Assembly: GCF_022788715.1 (NCBI RefSeq)
Contig: NZ_CP085167.1
Coordinates: 2,043,001 to 2,107,000 of the forward strand
DNA: 64,000 nt
Reading direction: 5' to 3'
Source of the DNA: Sulfitobacter sp. DSM 110093
Lineage (GTDB): Bacteria > Pseudomonadota > Alphaproteobacteria > Rhodobacterales > Rhodobacteraceae
Made by a program: the position numbers and the translations under genes. Below the pieces are notes generated by a model. It did not search any database and was not told the origin of the DNA. It worked only from the letters and a program-made list of their open reading frames with translations. Shown one piece after another: positions 9,875-17,962 of this stretch (the first letter of the stretch is position 1; the number at the start of each line of letters is the position of its first letter).

Positions 9875-9910
9875 GCCATCGCCTGGCTGCCCGGACGGGT
9901 AGGCGATGGC
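9875..9910. repeat. Inverted repeat downstream of serS
   Basis: GCCATCGCC (9875-9883) is repeated in exact inverse form as GGCGATGGC (9902-9910); the spacer can itself pair (TGCCCG with CGGGTA). The whole could fold as one long hairpin 44 bp after serS. There is no T-run on either side, so it may act as a Rho-independent terminator only weakly, or stabilise the serS message. Confidence 0.6.
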
Positions 9911-9981
9911 CTCTGGTTGCCGTGGCGAGCGGGCGCTCTAGGATTAGATGTAACGCAACATCAAAACCCGCGAGGCCCCGC

Positions 9982-10698
9982 TTGCCCAAATCCTCCCGCA
10001 CCCTGATCGCCGCGCTCTCACTGCTGCTCAGCATCGCCTTCGCGATTTCGCCCTTCTTCGTGCCCAGCTTCTCAGGCTTCGACCCGAACCAATTTCCGAT
10101 CCCGCAAGATAACCCGCCCGCTCAGCCTGCGGGCTATGCGTTCTCAATCTGGGGCGTCATCTATCTGTGGCTGATCGTCGGCTTGGGCTACGGTCTGCTG
10201 CGCGCGCCGCGCGACGCGCAGTGGCATGACATGCGGGTACCGCTGTGCCTGTCACTGGCGGTTGGCACCACATGGCTTGCCGTTGCTGTTATGAGCCCAG
10301 TCTGGGCGGCGGTGCTGATTTGGATCATGTTGGTCACGGCGCTGCTGGCGCTTTTTCTCTCTCCGGTCGAAGACCCGCTTTGGGCCGCCGCACCGGTGGG
10401 GCTCTATGCAGGATGGCTTTCTGCTGCGTCTTGCGTATCGCTGGCGCTGTTGGCGGCAGGTTATGGGTATCTAGACGGGCAGACGGCGGCGCTGGTCTTT
10501 GTCGGGCTCGCAGCCGCGCTTGGGCTTATCATCCAAACGGCTTTGGGCCGCACGCCCACCTATGGAATCGCCGTGATTTGGGGGCTGATGGGGGTTGTGG
10601 TGACCAATTGGGGTGAGACACCCGTGGTCGCTTATCTGGCGCTTGGGGGCAGCGTTATCGTAGCGCTGCCCACCCTGCGTGCCTTTCGGCGGGGTTGA
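9982..10698 (+). CDS. TspO/MBR-like tryptophan-rich membrane protein
   Basis: A multi-span membrane protein of about 238 residues. After an N-terminal hydrophobic segment and a proline-rich periplasmic stretch come the sequence PAGYAFSIWGVIYLWLIVGLGYG and several Trp-containing helices, which resemble the long, divergent 'tryptophan-rich sensory protein' branch related to TspO. True TspO proteins bind porphyrins or sterols and tune tetrapyrrole-related gene expression; whether this branch does is not known. The TTG at 9982 has GAGG upstream; a GTG at 9922 would add 20 Arg-rich residues. The 3' end is 9 bp from the convergent der. Confidence 0.6.
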   Translation: MPKSSRTLIAALSLLLSIAFAISPFFVPSFSGFDPNQFPIPQDNPPAQPAGYAFSIWGVIYLWLIVGLGYGLLRAPRDAQWHDMRVPLCLSLAVGTTWLAVAVMSPVWAAVLIWIMLVTALLALFLSPVEDPLWAAAPVGLYAGWLSAASCVSLALLAAGYGYLDGQTAALVFVGLAAALGLIIQTALGRTPTYGIAVIWGLMGVVVTNWGETPVVAYLALGGSVIVALPTLRAFRRG

Positions 10699-10707
10699 CC
10701 CCGCCGC

Positions 10708-12189
10708 TTAGTCTTTACGCCGCCCGGCCGTGTGCTTGCGCAGCTTTGATGGGGCCGCCTTCTTGCGGTTCTTATAGGGATTCGCATCGGATTGGCCGCG
10801 CATCCACAGGCGTATCGGCGTGCCAGGCATGTCAAAGTCCACCCGCAATCCATTGACCAGATAGCGAGAATAGCTGTCTGGCACCTTGTCGGGATGGCTG
10901 CACATCACCACAAAACCCGGCGGGCGCGTTTTGGCTTGGGTCATATAGCGCAGCTTGATCCGTTTGCCCTGCGGTGCGGGGGGCGGATGCGCCTCCAACA
11001 TGCCCGAGAGCCAGCGGTTCAGTTGCGCTGTGGTCACACGGCGGTTCCATGTCTCATAGGCACGCATGATCGCAGCCTGAAGGCGGTCAAGCCCCCTGCC
11101 CGTTTTCGCACTGACGGTAATCAGTGGCGCTCCGCGTAACTGCGGCAGCAGACGCTCAAAACTCTCTTTGAGATCGCGCAGCTTTTCTTGACGGTTTTCT
11201 TCGATGTCCCATTTGTTCACGGCAACAACGACCGCACGCCCCTCACGCTCGGCCAAATCGGCAATGCGCAGGTCTTGCTGCTCAAAGGGAATTTCGGCAT
11301 CGAGCAAGACCACCACAACTTCGGCAAACTTCACCGCGCGCAGACCATCGCTGACACTCAGCTTTTCAAGCTTTTCTTGAACCTTGGCCTTTTTGCGCAT
11401 CCCGGCAGTGTCGAAAATGCGCATCGGCACCGGATCACCGTCTGGCCCCGCCCAATCGGTCATAAGCGAAATCGCATCACGGGTGATCCCGGCCTCTGGT
11501 CCTGTCAGCAGACGGTCTTCGCCCAAAATTTGGTTGATTAACGTCGATTTACCCGCATTGGGGCGGCCAACCACGGCGACCTGCAAAGGTTTGGCTCGGG
11601 TCGGCATCGGAACGGTTTCGGCCTCAAGATCGGCGTCATCCTCGGGGAGGTCCACATCCGTTTCAGGTGCGTCCTTGACCGCGCGGTCTTCGTATTCATC
11701 AGCCAGCGGCATCAGCATCGTGTAAAGGTCGTTCAGCCCCTCACCATGTTCGGCTGACATTCGGATCGGCTCTCCCAGACCCAGCGAATAGGCTTCGATC
11801 ATTCCGGCATCGGCGGCTTTGCCCTCGGCTTTGTTGCCGGCAAGGATCACATGCGCGGATTTCTTGCGCAGAATCTCAGCAAAAACCATATCGGAAGGGG
11901 TCACCCCAACACGGGCGTCGATCATGAAGAGGCAGATGTCGGCCATATCAACCGCGCGCTCTGTCAGGCGGCGCATACGGCCTTGAAGGCTGTCGTCAGT
12001 GACCTCTTCAAGACCCGCGGTGTCGACCACGGTGAAACGCAGGTCCGCAAGTTTGGCGGCACCTTCGCGCAAGTCACGGGTCACGCCGGGCTGGTCGTCG
12101 ACCAGCGCAAGACGCTTGCCGACAAGGCGGTTGAACAGCGTGGATTTGCCGACATTCGGGCGGCCCACGATGGCAAGAGTAAAGGACAT
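10708..12189 (-). CDS. der: Ribosome biogenesis GTPase Der (EngA)
   Basis: Double-GTPase required for 50S subunit maturation, 493 residues. The first G1 loop GRPNVGKST is at 9-17 with DTAG at 57-60; the second G1 loop GRPNAGKST is at 208-216 with its DTAG about 50 residues on. The base-recognition motif of domain 1 reads NKAE in place of NKxD, which I recall as usual in alphaproteobacterial Der. A KH-like domain and a Lys/Arg-rich tail ([19 protein letters not shown]) follow. It is downstream of bamB and the TPR gene, the same order as yfgM-bamB-der in enterobacteria. Confidence 0.97.
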   Translation of the reverse strand: MSFTLAIVGRPNVGKSTLFNRLVGKRLALVDDQPGVTRDLREGAAKLADLRFTVVDTAGLEEVTDDSLQGRMRRLTERAVDMADICLFMIDARVGVTPSDMVFAEILRKKSAHVILAGNKAEGKAADAGMIEAYSLGLGEPIRMSAEHGEGLNDLYTMLMPLADEYEDRAVKDAPETDVDLPEDDADLEAETVPMPTRAKPLQVAVVGRPNAGKSTLINQILGEDRLLTGPEAGITRDAISLMTDWAGPDGDPVPMRIFDTAGMRKKAKVQEKLEKLSVSDGLRAVKFAEVVVVLLDAEIPFEQQDLRIADLAEREGRAVVVAVNKWDIEENRQEKLRDLKESFERLLPQLRGAPLITVSAKTGRGLDRLQAAIMRAYETWNRRVTTAQLNRWLSGMLEAHPPPAPQGKRIKLRYMTQAKTRPPGFVVMCSHPDKVPDSYSRYLVNGLRVDFDMPGTPIRLWMRGQSDANPYKNRKKAAPSKLRKHTAGRRKD

Positions 12190-12249
12190 AATTCAGGCTC
12201 CGGGCCCCGGTTGGGCCAGTTCAGACACGCGCCTTAGCCTATTTGCGGC

Positions 12250-13632
12250 CTAACGGAAAGCGTGCAATTGCCCCTTGGACGAAACGACATACAGTGTACC
12301 GCCTGCCACGACGGGCGCAGTGGTCGCGCCGCCGGGGATTTCGGTGGTGCCGGTCAGCCCGCCATTGGTGGGATTAAAGCTGCGCAGAACGCCGTCATTG
12401 GACGCCACGATCACCCGGCCTCCGGCGATAATCGGGCCATAATGCGCGACGACTTCGGATTGCCGTTTCGGCTTATCCTTGACGAAATTCGGCAGCGGCG
12501 TGCCCCAAATGCGACGGCCAGTGCTGGCATCAAGCCGCACAAGTTCGTTCAGATCGGTCACCGCAAAGACAGAATCGCCCGCAGGCCAGACCGGGCCAAT
12601 GGCCCCATGGCGTGCGACCCACTTGCGATCCCCGCTGTTGACGTCCAGCGCCGCCAAACGGCCCGAGTGGTTGCCCACATAGACGGTCCCGCCCGAGATC
12701 ACCGGCGCGCTTGTCACATCGCCGACAAAGCTCAGCGCGCGGCCCGGGCGTTTGCCCAGAACAGAGGTCGACCAACGCTCTAGCCCGCCTTGGCGGAACA
12801 GCCCCTGCACCTCACCCGACCCAAAAGCGAAGACCGCCAGATCGCTGGTGACAGCAGGCGCAGGCGCGCCCAGCACGTTGCTAAGGCTGGTGACCGCGCC
12901 GGTTTGCCACTGGATGCGGCCAGTCGCCTTATCCAGCGCCCAGCCGGTATCGTCCCCCGCCGTCAGATAGACCAGATCGCCCGAAACGGTCGGCGTGCCC
13001 GAACCAGTGGCGTTAAGGTCTTGCGTCCAACGCACACCGCCCGTTGATACGTCGAGCGCGGCCAGAACACCAAAGCCCACAGAGACGTAGAGCGTTTCGC
13101 CATCCACGGCGAGCCCGCCACCGGTGGCTTGGCCTTCGCGGTCGGATGGGGGGGTGAGGTCGCGGGTCCAGAGGGTTTGGCCCGAGGTCGAAGTCGCCGT
13201 GACCTGCGCCCCTGCGTCGAGCGTGAAGACACGCCCGCCTGCAACCGCGGGATCGGCGGTGATGCGCTGTTTGCGGCTGTCGCCTGCGCCGATCTTGGCG
13301 CTCCAGACCGGCTGCAACGCGCTGCGCAGCGCCGGGTGGCTGATGCGGGTCGCGGCGGTGCCGATGCTATGGGTCCAGTTGGCGTTGTTCACGGTGCCGC
13401 CCAACGCAATGGCGCGGCTGGTGTTTTCGGGCACGGGGCCATCAATGGCGTCAAAGGCCGGGTCCTGCAGACCTGGGTTTTGCAGGACCGCACGCACATC
13501 TTCGCGCTTGCCCGGCAGATAGGTCTGCTGGTCTTCGCAGGCACTTAGCAGCAGCGCGGTGCCAATGGCCCCCGCCACGCCCAGACCACGCAGACCCGGG
13601 CGTCCGGGCTTGGTTTCGCGATGCTTTGTCAT
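12250..13632 (-). CDS. bamB: PQQ-like beta-propeller lipoprotein, BamB-like
   Basis: A 460-residue outer-membrane lipoprotein resembling BamB, the beta-propeller accessory subunit of the BAM complex that inserts outer-membrane proteins. The signal sequence ends in a lipobox LLSAC with the modified Cys at about residue 32. The rest consists of repeated PQQ-type blades such as GRVFTLDAGAQVTATSTSGQTLW-like units (aromatic W and G at blade ends: TLWTRDL, VRWTQDL, IQWQTG, RKWVARH, RIWGTPL). The ATG at 13632 has GAGCAGG upstream; an upstream in-frame start at 13668 is less likely. Gene order TPR-bamB-der supports the role. Confidence 0.88.
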   Translation of the reverse strand: MTKHRETKPGRPGLRGLGVAGAIGTALLLSACEDQQTYLPGKREDVRAVLQNPGLQDPAFDAIDGPVPENTSRAIALGGTVNNANWTHSIGTAATRISHPALRSALQPVWSAKIGAGDSRKQRITADPAVAGGRVFTLDAGAQVTATSTSGQTLWTRDLTPPSDREGQATGGGLAVDGETLYVSVGFGVLAALDVSTGGVRWTQDLNATGSGTPTVSGDLVYLTAGDDTGWALDKATGRIQWQTGAVTSLSNVLGAPAPAVTSDLAVFAFGSGEVQGLFRQGGLERWSTSVLGKRPGRALSFVGDVTSAPVISGGTVYVGNHSGRLAALDVNSGDRKWVARHGAIGPVWPAGDSVFAVTDLNELVRLDASTGRRIWGTPLPNFVKDKPKRQSEVVAHYGPIIAGGRVIVASNDGVLRSFNPTNGGLTGTTEIPGGATTAPVVAGGTLYVVSSKGQLHAFR

Positions 13633-13699
13633 GGACCTGCTCACTTTCTGTCTTTCCTCAACCTTCACGCCCCCGCCGTTTTCGGCGGGTGGATATGTG

Positions 13700-14404
13700 T
13701 CAGTTACCCGTTGCTTCGGGGATCTCTAGCTCAGCCTCTGCGGCGGCGCCATCCAGCCCCGGTTCTTCACCCAAGGCCACAATCACCTGAAGGGCGCGTT
13801 GTTGCAAGTCTGGGGTGGTTTCCGCATCGGAAAGAATGGATTGGTAGCGGGCGACGGCCTTGTCGGTCTCGCCTTCTTGGATGTCGATCAGGGCCAATTG
13901 TTCTTCCGCCAGCAGACGCAGCGCTGCACCGGGCTGGGCCAACGCCTCCAACGCCTGACGGCGCTCTGCCACGGGCACCGACTGGCCCTGTAGCGTGACA
14001 GCCTTGAACTGCGCCAACTGGCGGTAGATCGGCGCAATATCACCATCAACCGCGATCGCGTCGAGCTGTTCTACGGCGGCATCAGTCTCTCCCGCTTCGG
14101 CGAGGGCATCGGCACGCATGAAATGCAGCACAGCACGGGCACCGGGGCCTTCGGCCTCAATCGGGGCAAGCGCTTCGGCGCGGGCATTGCTGGCATCTGC
14201 TTCCAATGCGCCAAGCATCGCATCGCCCAAGGCTTCGGCCTCTGCCCGCTCTTGGGATTTGGTGTATTCGTTCCACGCAGCACCGCCGACGATGGCGATC
14301 ACAGCAACCACGGCAATCCAGCCAAAGCGGCGCATCAGCCCATAAAGCCGGTCGCGGCGAACCTCTTCGTTCACTTCGTCAATAAAACTGTCGGTATCGC
14401 TCAT
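13700..14404 (-). CDS. YfgM-like tetratricopeptide membrane protein
   Basis: A 234-residue protein with a cytoplasmic N-terminal segment of about 25 residues (EVNEEVRRDRLYGLMRRFG), one transmembrane helix at about 27-46 and a periplasmic Ala/Glu-rich helical region with TPR-like repeats (for example ALRLLAEEQLALIDIQEGETDKAVARYQSIL). This is the architecture of YfgM, an ancillary SecYEG/periplasmic chaperone partner. Immediate co-directional neighbours bamB and der reproduce the enterobacterial yfgM-bamB-der order. Low sequence conservation in this family keeps the exact role open. Confidence 0.8.
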   Translation of the reverse strand: MSDTDSFIDEVNEEVRRDRLYGLMRRFGWIAVVAVIAIVGGAAWNEYTKSQERAEAEALGDAMLGALEADASNARAEALAPIEAEGPGARAVLHFMRADALAEAGETDAAVEQLDAIAVDGDIAPIYRQLAQFKAVTLQGQSVPVAERRQALEALAQPGAALRLLAEEQLALIDIQEGETDKAVARYQSILSDAETTPDLQQRALQVIVALGEEPGLDGAAAEAELEIPEATGN

Positions 14405-14554
14405 CGCGCCCTGCCCCCGGCCTGATTTTGCCCCTCTTACCGTGCGTGAGCAGCCAAGCCAAGACCCAGCGTACGGGACCGGCCCCGAGATGCCTTCTTG
14501 GCACCGCGCTACGCCATGCTAGGTCAGGGGTAGGATGCAGCGAAAAAGGAGACG

Positions 14555-15007
14555 ATGATGAGAGCGATAGCAATGGCCGCAGGTGCAATCATGGCAGCGA
14601 TGCCCGCCATGGCGCAGGACTTGGTAGCCAAAGTCTCACCCCATGATGTGGTGACAACGATGGACCGCCTAGAAAGCGCCGTTGAGGCGGCAGGGGCCGA
14701 GGTTTTCGCCCGCGTCGACCACGCAGAAGGGGCCGAAAAGGCCGAGATGGAGTTGCGCCCAACGCAGCTTTTGATCTTTGGCAACCCCAAGCTGGGCACG
14801 CCCGCGATGCAGGACGCCCAGACCGCCGGGCTTGATCTGCCGATGCGGGTGCTGGTCTATGCCGATGGCGAAGGGGCCGTGCATGTGACCTATGCCGACC
14901 CTGAAACACTGGTAACTGCCCACGGCCTGCCCGAAGAGGCGGAGTATATCACCAAGATGACCAAGGCGCTGGATAACCTGACCGCCAAGGCGATCGGCGA
15001 AGAGTAA
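14555..15007 (+). CDS. Exported DUF302 family protein
   Basis: A 150-residue protein with a cleavable signal peptide (hydrophobic MRAIAMAAGAIMAAMPAMA, cleavage after AMA) followed by one DUF302 domain: SPHDVVTTMDRLESAVEAAG, FARVDHAEGA, then LRPTQLLIFGNPKLGTPAM and the C-terminal PEEAEYITKMTKALDNLTAKA. DUF302 proteins are small alpha/beta proteins of unknown function, often found singly or beside redox genes. AAGGAG lies 3 bp before an ATGATG pair; either ATG could start. It is divergent from the TPR gene and convergent with the sodium channel gene. Confidence 0.87.
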   Translation: MMRAIAMAAGAIMAAMPAMAQDLVAKVSPHDVVTTMDRLESAVEAAGAEVFARVDHAEGAEKAEMELRPTQLLIFGNPKLGTPAMQDAQTAGLDLPMRVLVYADGEGAVHVTYADPETLVTAHGLPEEAEYITKMTKALDNLTAKAIGEE

Positions 15008-15014
15008 CGCTTCT

Positions 15015-15044
15015 CCCCGCCCGGACCTTAGCGTTTGGGCGGGG
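15015..15044. terminator. Possible bidirectional hairpin between DUF302 and channel genes
   Basis: CCCCGCCC (15015-15022) and GGGCGGGG (15037-15044) form an 8-bp inverted repeat that straddles the 3' ends of two convergent genes and includes the last codons of the channel gene. There is no clear T-run, so its terminator role is tentative. Confidence 0.45.
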
Positions 15045-15843
15045 TATTCTGCGCTTTGATGAGGTTTTCCAGATCGGTCAGACGTGACATCACCTCATCG
15101 CGGTAGGTGTTGGTCTGCTCGTTGCTTTCCTCATGATGCGCGTCCTGCATCGAATTTACGATCAGACCGACCAACAGGTTCACCACAGCGAAGGTCGTGA
15201 CCACGATGAAGGGCACAAAAAACATCCACGCATAGGGATAGACCTCCATCACCGGGCGGACGATGCCCATGGACCACGATTCCAACGTCATGATCTGGAA
15301 CAGCGAATAGCCCGACCGCCCCAGCGTGCCGAACCACTGCGGGAAATCAGCGCCAAAGAGTTTGGTGGCCATCACGGACGCGATGTAAAAGATCACCCCC
15401 ATCAGCAGGAAGACCGAGCCCATGCCCGGCAGCGCGTTGACAAGCCCTTCAACCACGCGGCGCAGCGACGGGGCGACAGAGACAACCCGCAGCAGACGCA
15501 GAATGCGCAAGGCACGCAAAACGCTCAGCCCTTGAGTGGCCGGAATGAGTGAAATCGCGACGATCACAAAATCAAAGATGCTCCAACCGCGCTTGAAGAA
15601 ATCCACCCCCCGGCCAAAGAGCTTAATCGCAATCTCAAGAACAAAGATGCCAAGGCACAGCTTGTCGAGCACCAAGATCAGCGGCCCCGCCTGCGCCATC
15701 ACCTCGTCTGAGGTCTCAAGCCCCAAGATCACAGCATTAAAAAGAATCACGCCCAGAATGAAATTCTGAAACGAGGCGCGGTCAGCCAAGCGGGCCGCGC
15801 GGGCGCGGAGCGATGGCTGCGAAGAGGTGGAGAGATCGGTCAT
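15028..15843 (-). CDS. NavBac-type voltage-gated sodium channel
   Basis: A 271-residue six-helix ion-channel subunit of the bacterial NaChBac/NavAb/NavSp type, which assembles as a tetramer in the inner membrane. The S4 voltage sensor has Arg every third residue (R110, R113, R116, R119 in VLRALRILRLLRVVS). The selectivity filter TLESWSM is at 186-192, the sodium-selective pattern with the key Glu. S5 and S6 flank it, and the C-terminal tail from about 240 to 263 is a heptad-like coiled coil (EESNEQTNTYRDEVMSRLTD). It appears monocistronic. Channels of this class are frequent in marine bacteria and have been linked to Na+ homeostasis and motility; its role here is inferred. Confidence 0.95.
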   Translation of the reverse strand: MTDLSTSSQPSLRARAARLADRASFQNFILGVILFNAVILGLETSDEVMAQAGPLILVLDKLCLGIFVLEIAIKLFGRGVDFFKRGWSIFDFVIVAISLIPATQGLSVLRALRILRLLRVVSVAPSLRRVVEGLVNALPGMGSVFLLMGVIFYIASVMATKLFGADFPQWFGTLGRSGYSLFQIMTLESWSMGIVRPVMEVYPYAWMFFVPFIVVTTFAVVNLLVGLIVNSMQDAHHEESNEQTNTYRDEVMSRLTDLENLIKAQNTPPKR

Positions 15844-15917
15844 GGCGGTAGATATCGTGTGCCGCTAAGCACAGTGCAAGAGCAGATCAGCATGCAAATG
15901 CACCATCGGCGGCATTG

Positions 15918-15953
15918 CCCCCGCCCCCCCGTGCCGGCACGGGGGGGCGGGGG
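15918..15953. repeat. Perfect 36-nt GC-only palindrome after the Atm1-type ABC gene
   Basis: Positions 15918-15935 are the exact reverse complement of 15936-15953 with no loop; the arms contain runs of five and seven C (or G) around GTGCC/GGCAC, and GCAT/ATGC lies just outside. It starts 5 bp beyond the stop codon of the ABC exporter gene, between it and the start of the channel gene. There is no T-run; it may work as a terminator/mRNA-end structure or as a protein-binding palindrome. Confidence 0.85.
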
Positions 15954-15958
15954 ATGCA

Positions 15959-17833
15959 TCAAATTTCTTCTTCGGCCTGCTGGCGCTGCCAAAGCTGCGC
16001 ATAGCGCCCGCCTTTGGCCAACAGGGCCTCATGGCTGCCCTGCTCCATGATCTCACCTTTTTCCAACACCACGATGCGGTCCGCCTCGGCGATAGTGGAC
16101 AGGCGGTGGGCAATGGTCAGCACCGTGCGCCCTTGGCTCGCGCGGCGCAGCGCGTCTTGGATTTCGTGCTCCGTCTCACTGTCGAGCGCGCTTGTCGCCT
16201 CGTCCAGCAGCAGGATCGGCGGGTCTTTCAGCAGCGTTCGGGCGATGCCCACGCGCTGTTTCTCGCCGCCCGACAGTTTCAGCCCCCGCTCGCCCACCGT
16301 GGTCGCGTAGCCCTGTGGCAGTGCCATGATGAAATCGTGGATCTGTGCTGCGCGGGCGGCGGATTCGACCTCTTCCTGCGTCGCGCCTTCGCGGCCATAA
16401 GCGATGTTATAGCCGATGGTATCGTTGAACAGCACCGTGTCCTGCGGTACCACGCCGATGGCCATATGCAGCGAATGCTGGGTCACATCGCGCACGTCTT
16501 GCCCGTCGATCTTCAGCGCGCCTCCGGCGACATCGTAGAACCGGAACAACAGCCGCCCGATGGTAGATTTACCCGACCCGGTCGAGCCGACAATTGCCAC
16601 GGTTTCCCCCGGTCGCGCCTCTAGCGAGACACCTTTGAGGATTTCGCGGTCGGTGTCATAGGCAAAGCGCACATTCTCCAGCGTCACATGGCCGCCCGTT
16701 ACCTTAAGGTCTGGCGCATTAGGCTTGTCGTCAATCTCAGCCGGTTGTTCGAGCAGGCCGAACATCTGGCCCATATCCACCAGCGCCTGACGGATCTCGC
16801 GGTAAACGGTGCCAAGAAAGTTCAACGGCACGGTGAGCTGGATCATGTAGGAGTTCACCATGACAAAATCCCCGACGCTGAGTTCCCCGCTCTGCACCCC
16901 CATCGCGGCCATGACCATGACGCCCACGAGACCAGCCGTGATGATCACAGCTTGACCAAAGTTCAGGAAAGCGAGCGAATAATTCGTCTTAATCGCCGCA
17001 TTTTCATAATCGGCCATCGCCAAATCATAACGCGCGGCCTCGCGGCCCTCGGCGCCAAAGTATTTCACTGTTTCATAGTTCAGCAGGCTGTCGATCGCGC
17101 GCTGGTTGGCCTCGGTGTCGCTGTCGTTCATCTGCCGCCGCAGACGCACGCGCCATTCGGTCACGGCAAAGGTGAACCAGACGTAGACCGCAATGGTCAG
17201 GGTCACGACCGCCAGATACCAAATATCGAAGAGTACGGCGAGGATCACACCGACGAGGATCAATTCAAGGATCAGCGGCCCGATGGAAAAGAGCAAAAAG
17301 CGCAGCAGAAAATCGACGCCTTTGACACCCCGCTCGATGATCCGGCTGAGGCCCCCGGTCTTGCGGGTGATGTGGTAGCGCATCGACAGTTTGTGGATGT
17401 GCTGAAAGGTCTCAAGCGCCAACATCCGCAGGGCGCGCTGCCCGACGCGGGCAAAGACCGCATCGCGCACCTGTTGAAAGCCCACGCCCATCAGTCGCGC
17501 CATGCCGTAGGCCACGGTCAGGCCAATCGCTCCAAGCGCCAGCATCGGCGCGCCCTCGCCCGCCAGTGCATCCACCGCGTCGCGGTAGAAGAAGGGCGTG
17601 GCGACGATGATCAGCTTCGACACCAGCAGCGCCAGCATGGCCAAAACCACCCGGCGTTTCACCCAGGGCATGTCCTTGGGCCAAAGGTACGGCGCGACCT
17701 TTCGCAGCACCAAAAAGCCCGACTGACGCTCGGCGGCGTCGATCATCTCGGCCTCTGTGGGGATGCTGTCAGGCTTGGGGGTTTTGCGGTCGCGCCGGCG
17801 CGCGGCGGGCGTTTGGTCTGTATCGGCTGGCAT
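15959..17833 (-). CDS. Atm1/HMT1-type ABC exporter (fused permease-ATPase)
   Basis: A 624-residue half-transporter with an N-terminal six-helix domain (about 60-350) and a nucleotide-binding domain. Walker A GSTGSGKST is at 416-424, the signature LSGGEKQRVG near 524 and Walker B ILLLDEATSALDSETE near 545. The block ALETFQHIHKLSMRYHITRKTGG and LLNYETVKYFGAEGRE are characteristic of the mitochondrial Atm1 and bacterial Atm1-like exporters, where they line the glutathione site. By family the substrate would be glutathione-metal or glutathione persulfide conjugates. It functions as a homodimer in the inner membrane. A GC palindrome follows the stop. Confidence 0.92.
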   Translation of the reverse strand: MPADTDQTPAARRRDRKTPKPDSIPTEAEMIDAAERQSGFLVLRKVAPYLWPKDMPWVKRRVVLAMLALLVSKLIIVATPFFYRDAVDALAGEGAPMLALGAIGLTVAYGMARLMGVGFQQVRDAVFARVGQRALRMLALETFQHIHKLSMRYHITRKTGGLSRIIERGVKGVDFLLRFLLFSIGPLILELILVGVILAVLFDIWYLAVVTLTIAVYVWFTFAVTEWRVRLRRQMNDSDTEANQRAIDSLLNYETVKYFGAEGREAARYDLAMADYENAAIKTNYSLAFLNFGQAVIITAGLVGVMVMAAMGVQSGELSVGDFVMVNSYMIQLTVPLNFLGTVYREIRQALVDMGQMFGLLEQPAEIDDKPNAPDLKVTGGHVTLENVRFAYDTDREILKGVSLEARPGETVAIVGSTGSGKSTIGRLLFRFYDVAGGALKIDGQDVRDVTQHSLHMAIGVVPQDTVLFNDTIGYNIAYGREGATQEEVESAARAAQIHDFIMALPQGYATTVGERGLKLSGGEKQRVGIARTLLKDPPILLLDEATSALDSETEHEIQDALRRASQGRTVLTIAHRLSTIAEADRIVVLEKGEIMEQGSHEALLAKGGRYAQLWQRQQAEEEI

Positions 17834-17891
17834 GGGAATTCCTGAAGTGATTACAGGCTACATAGGCCCCATGTGCCGAGGTTGCCAGTGT

Positions 17892-17933
17892 GGGGCGGCG
17901 CACAGCCGCTCTGCGCGCTGCGAATGCCGCCCC
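17892..17933. terminator. Hairpin after the LysM gene, possible terminator
   Basis: GGGGCGGC (17892-17899) pairs with GCCGCCCC (17926-17933), and the spacer contains further pairable GCGCA/TGTGCGC-like sequence. It lies about 30 bp past the stop codon of the LysM gene on the minus strand. A T-run is absent. Confidence 0.4.
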
Positions 17934-17962
17934 GGTTTGGGCCCCTGAGGTCGGGCGTCAGA

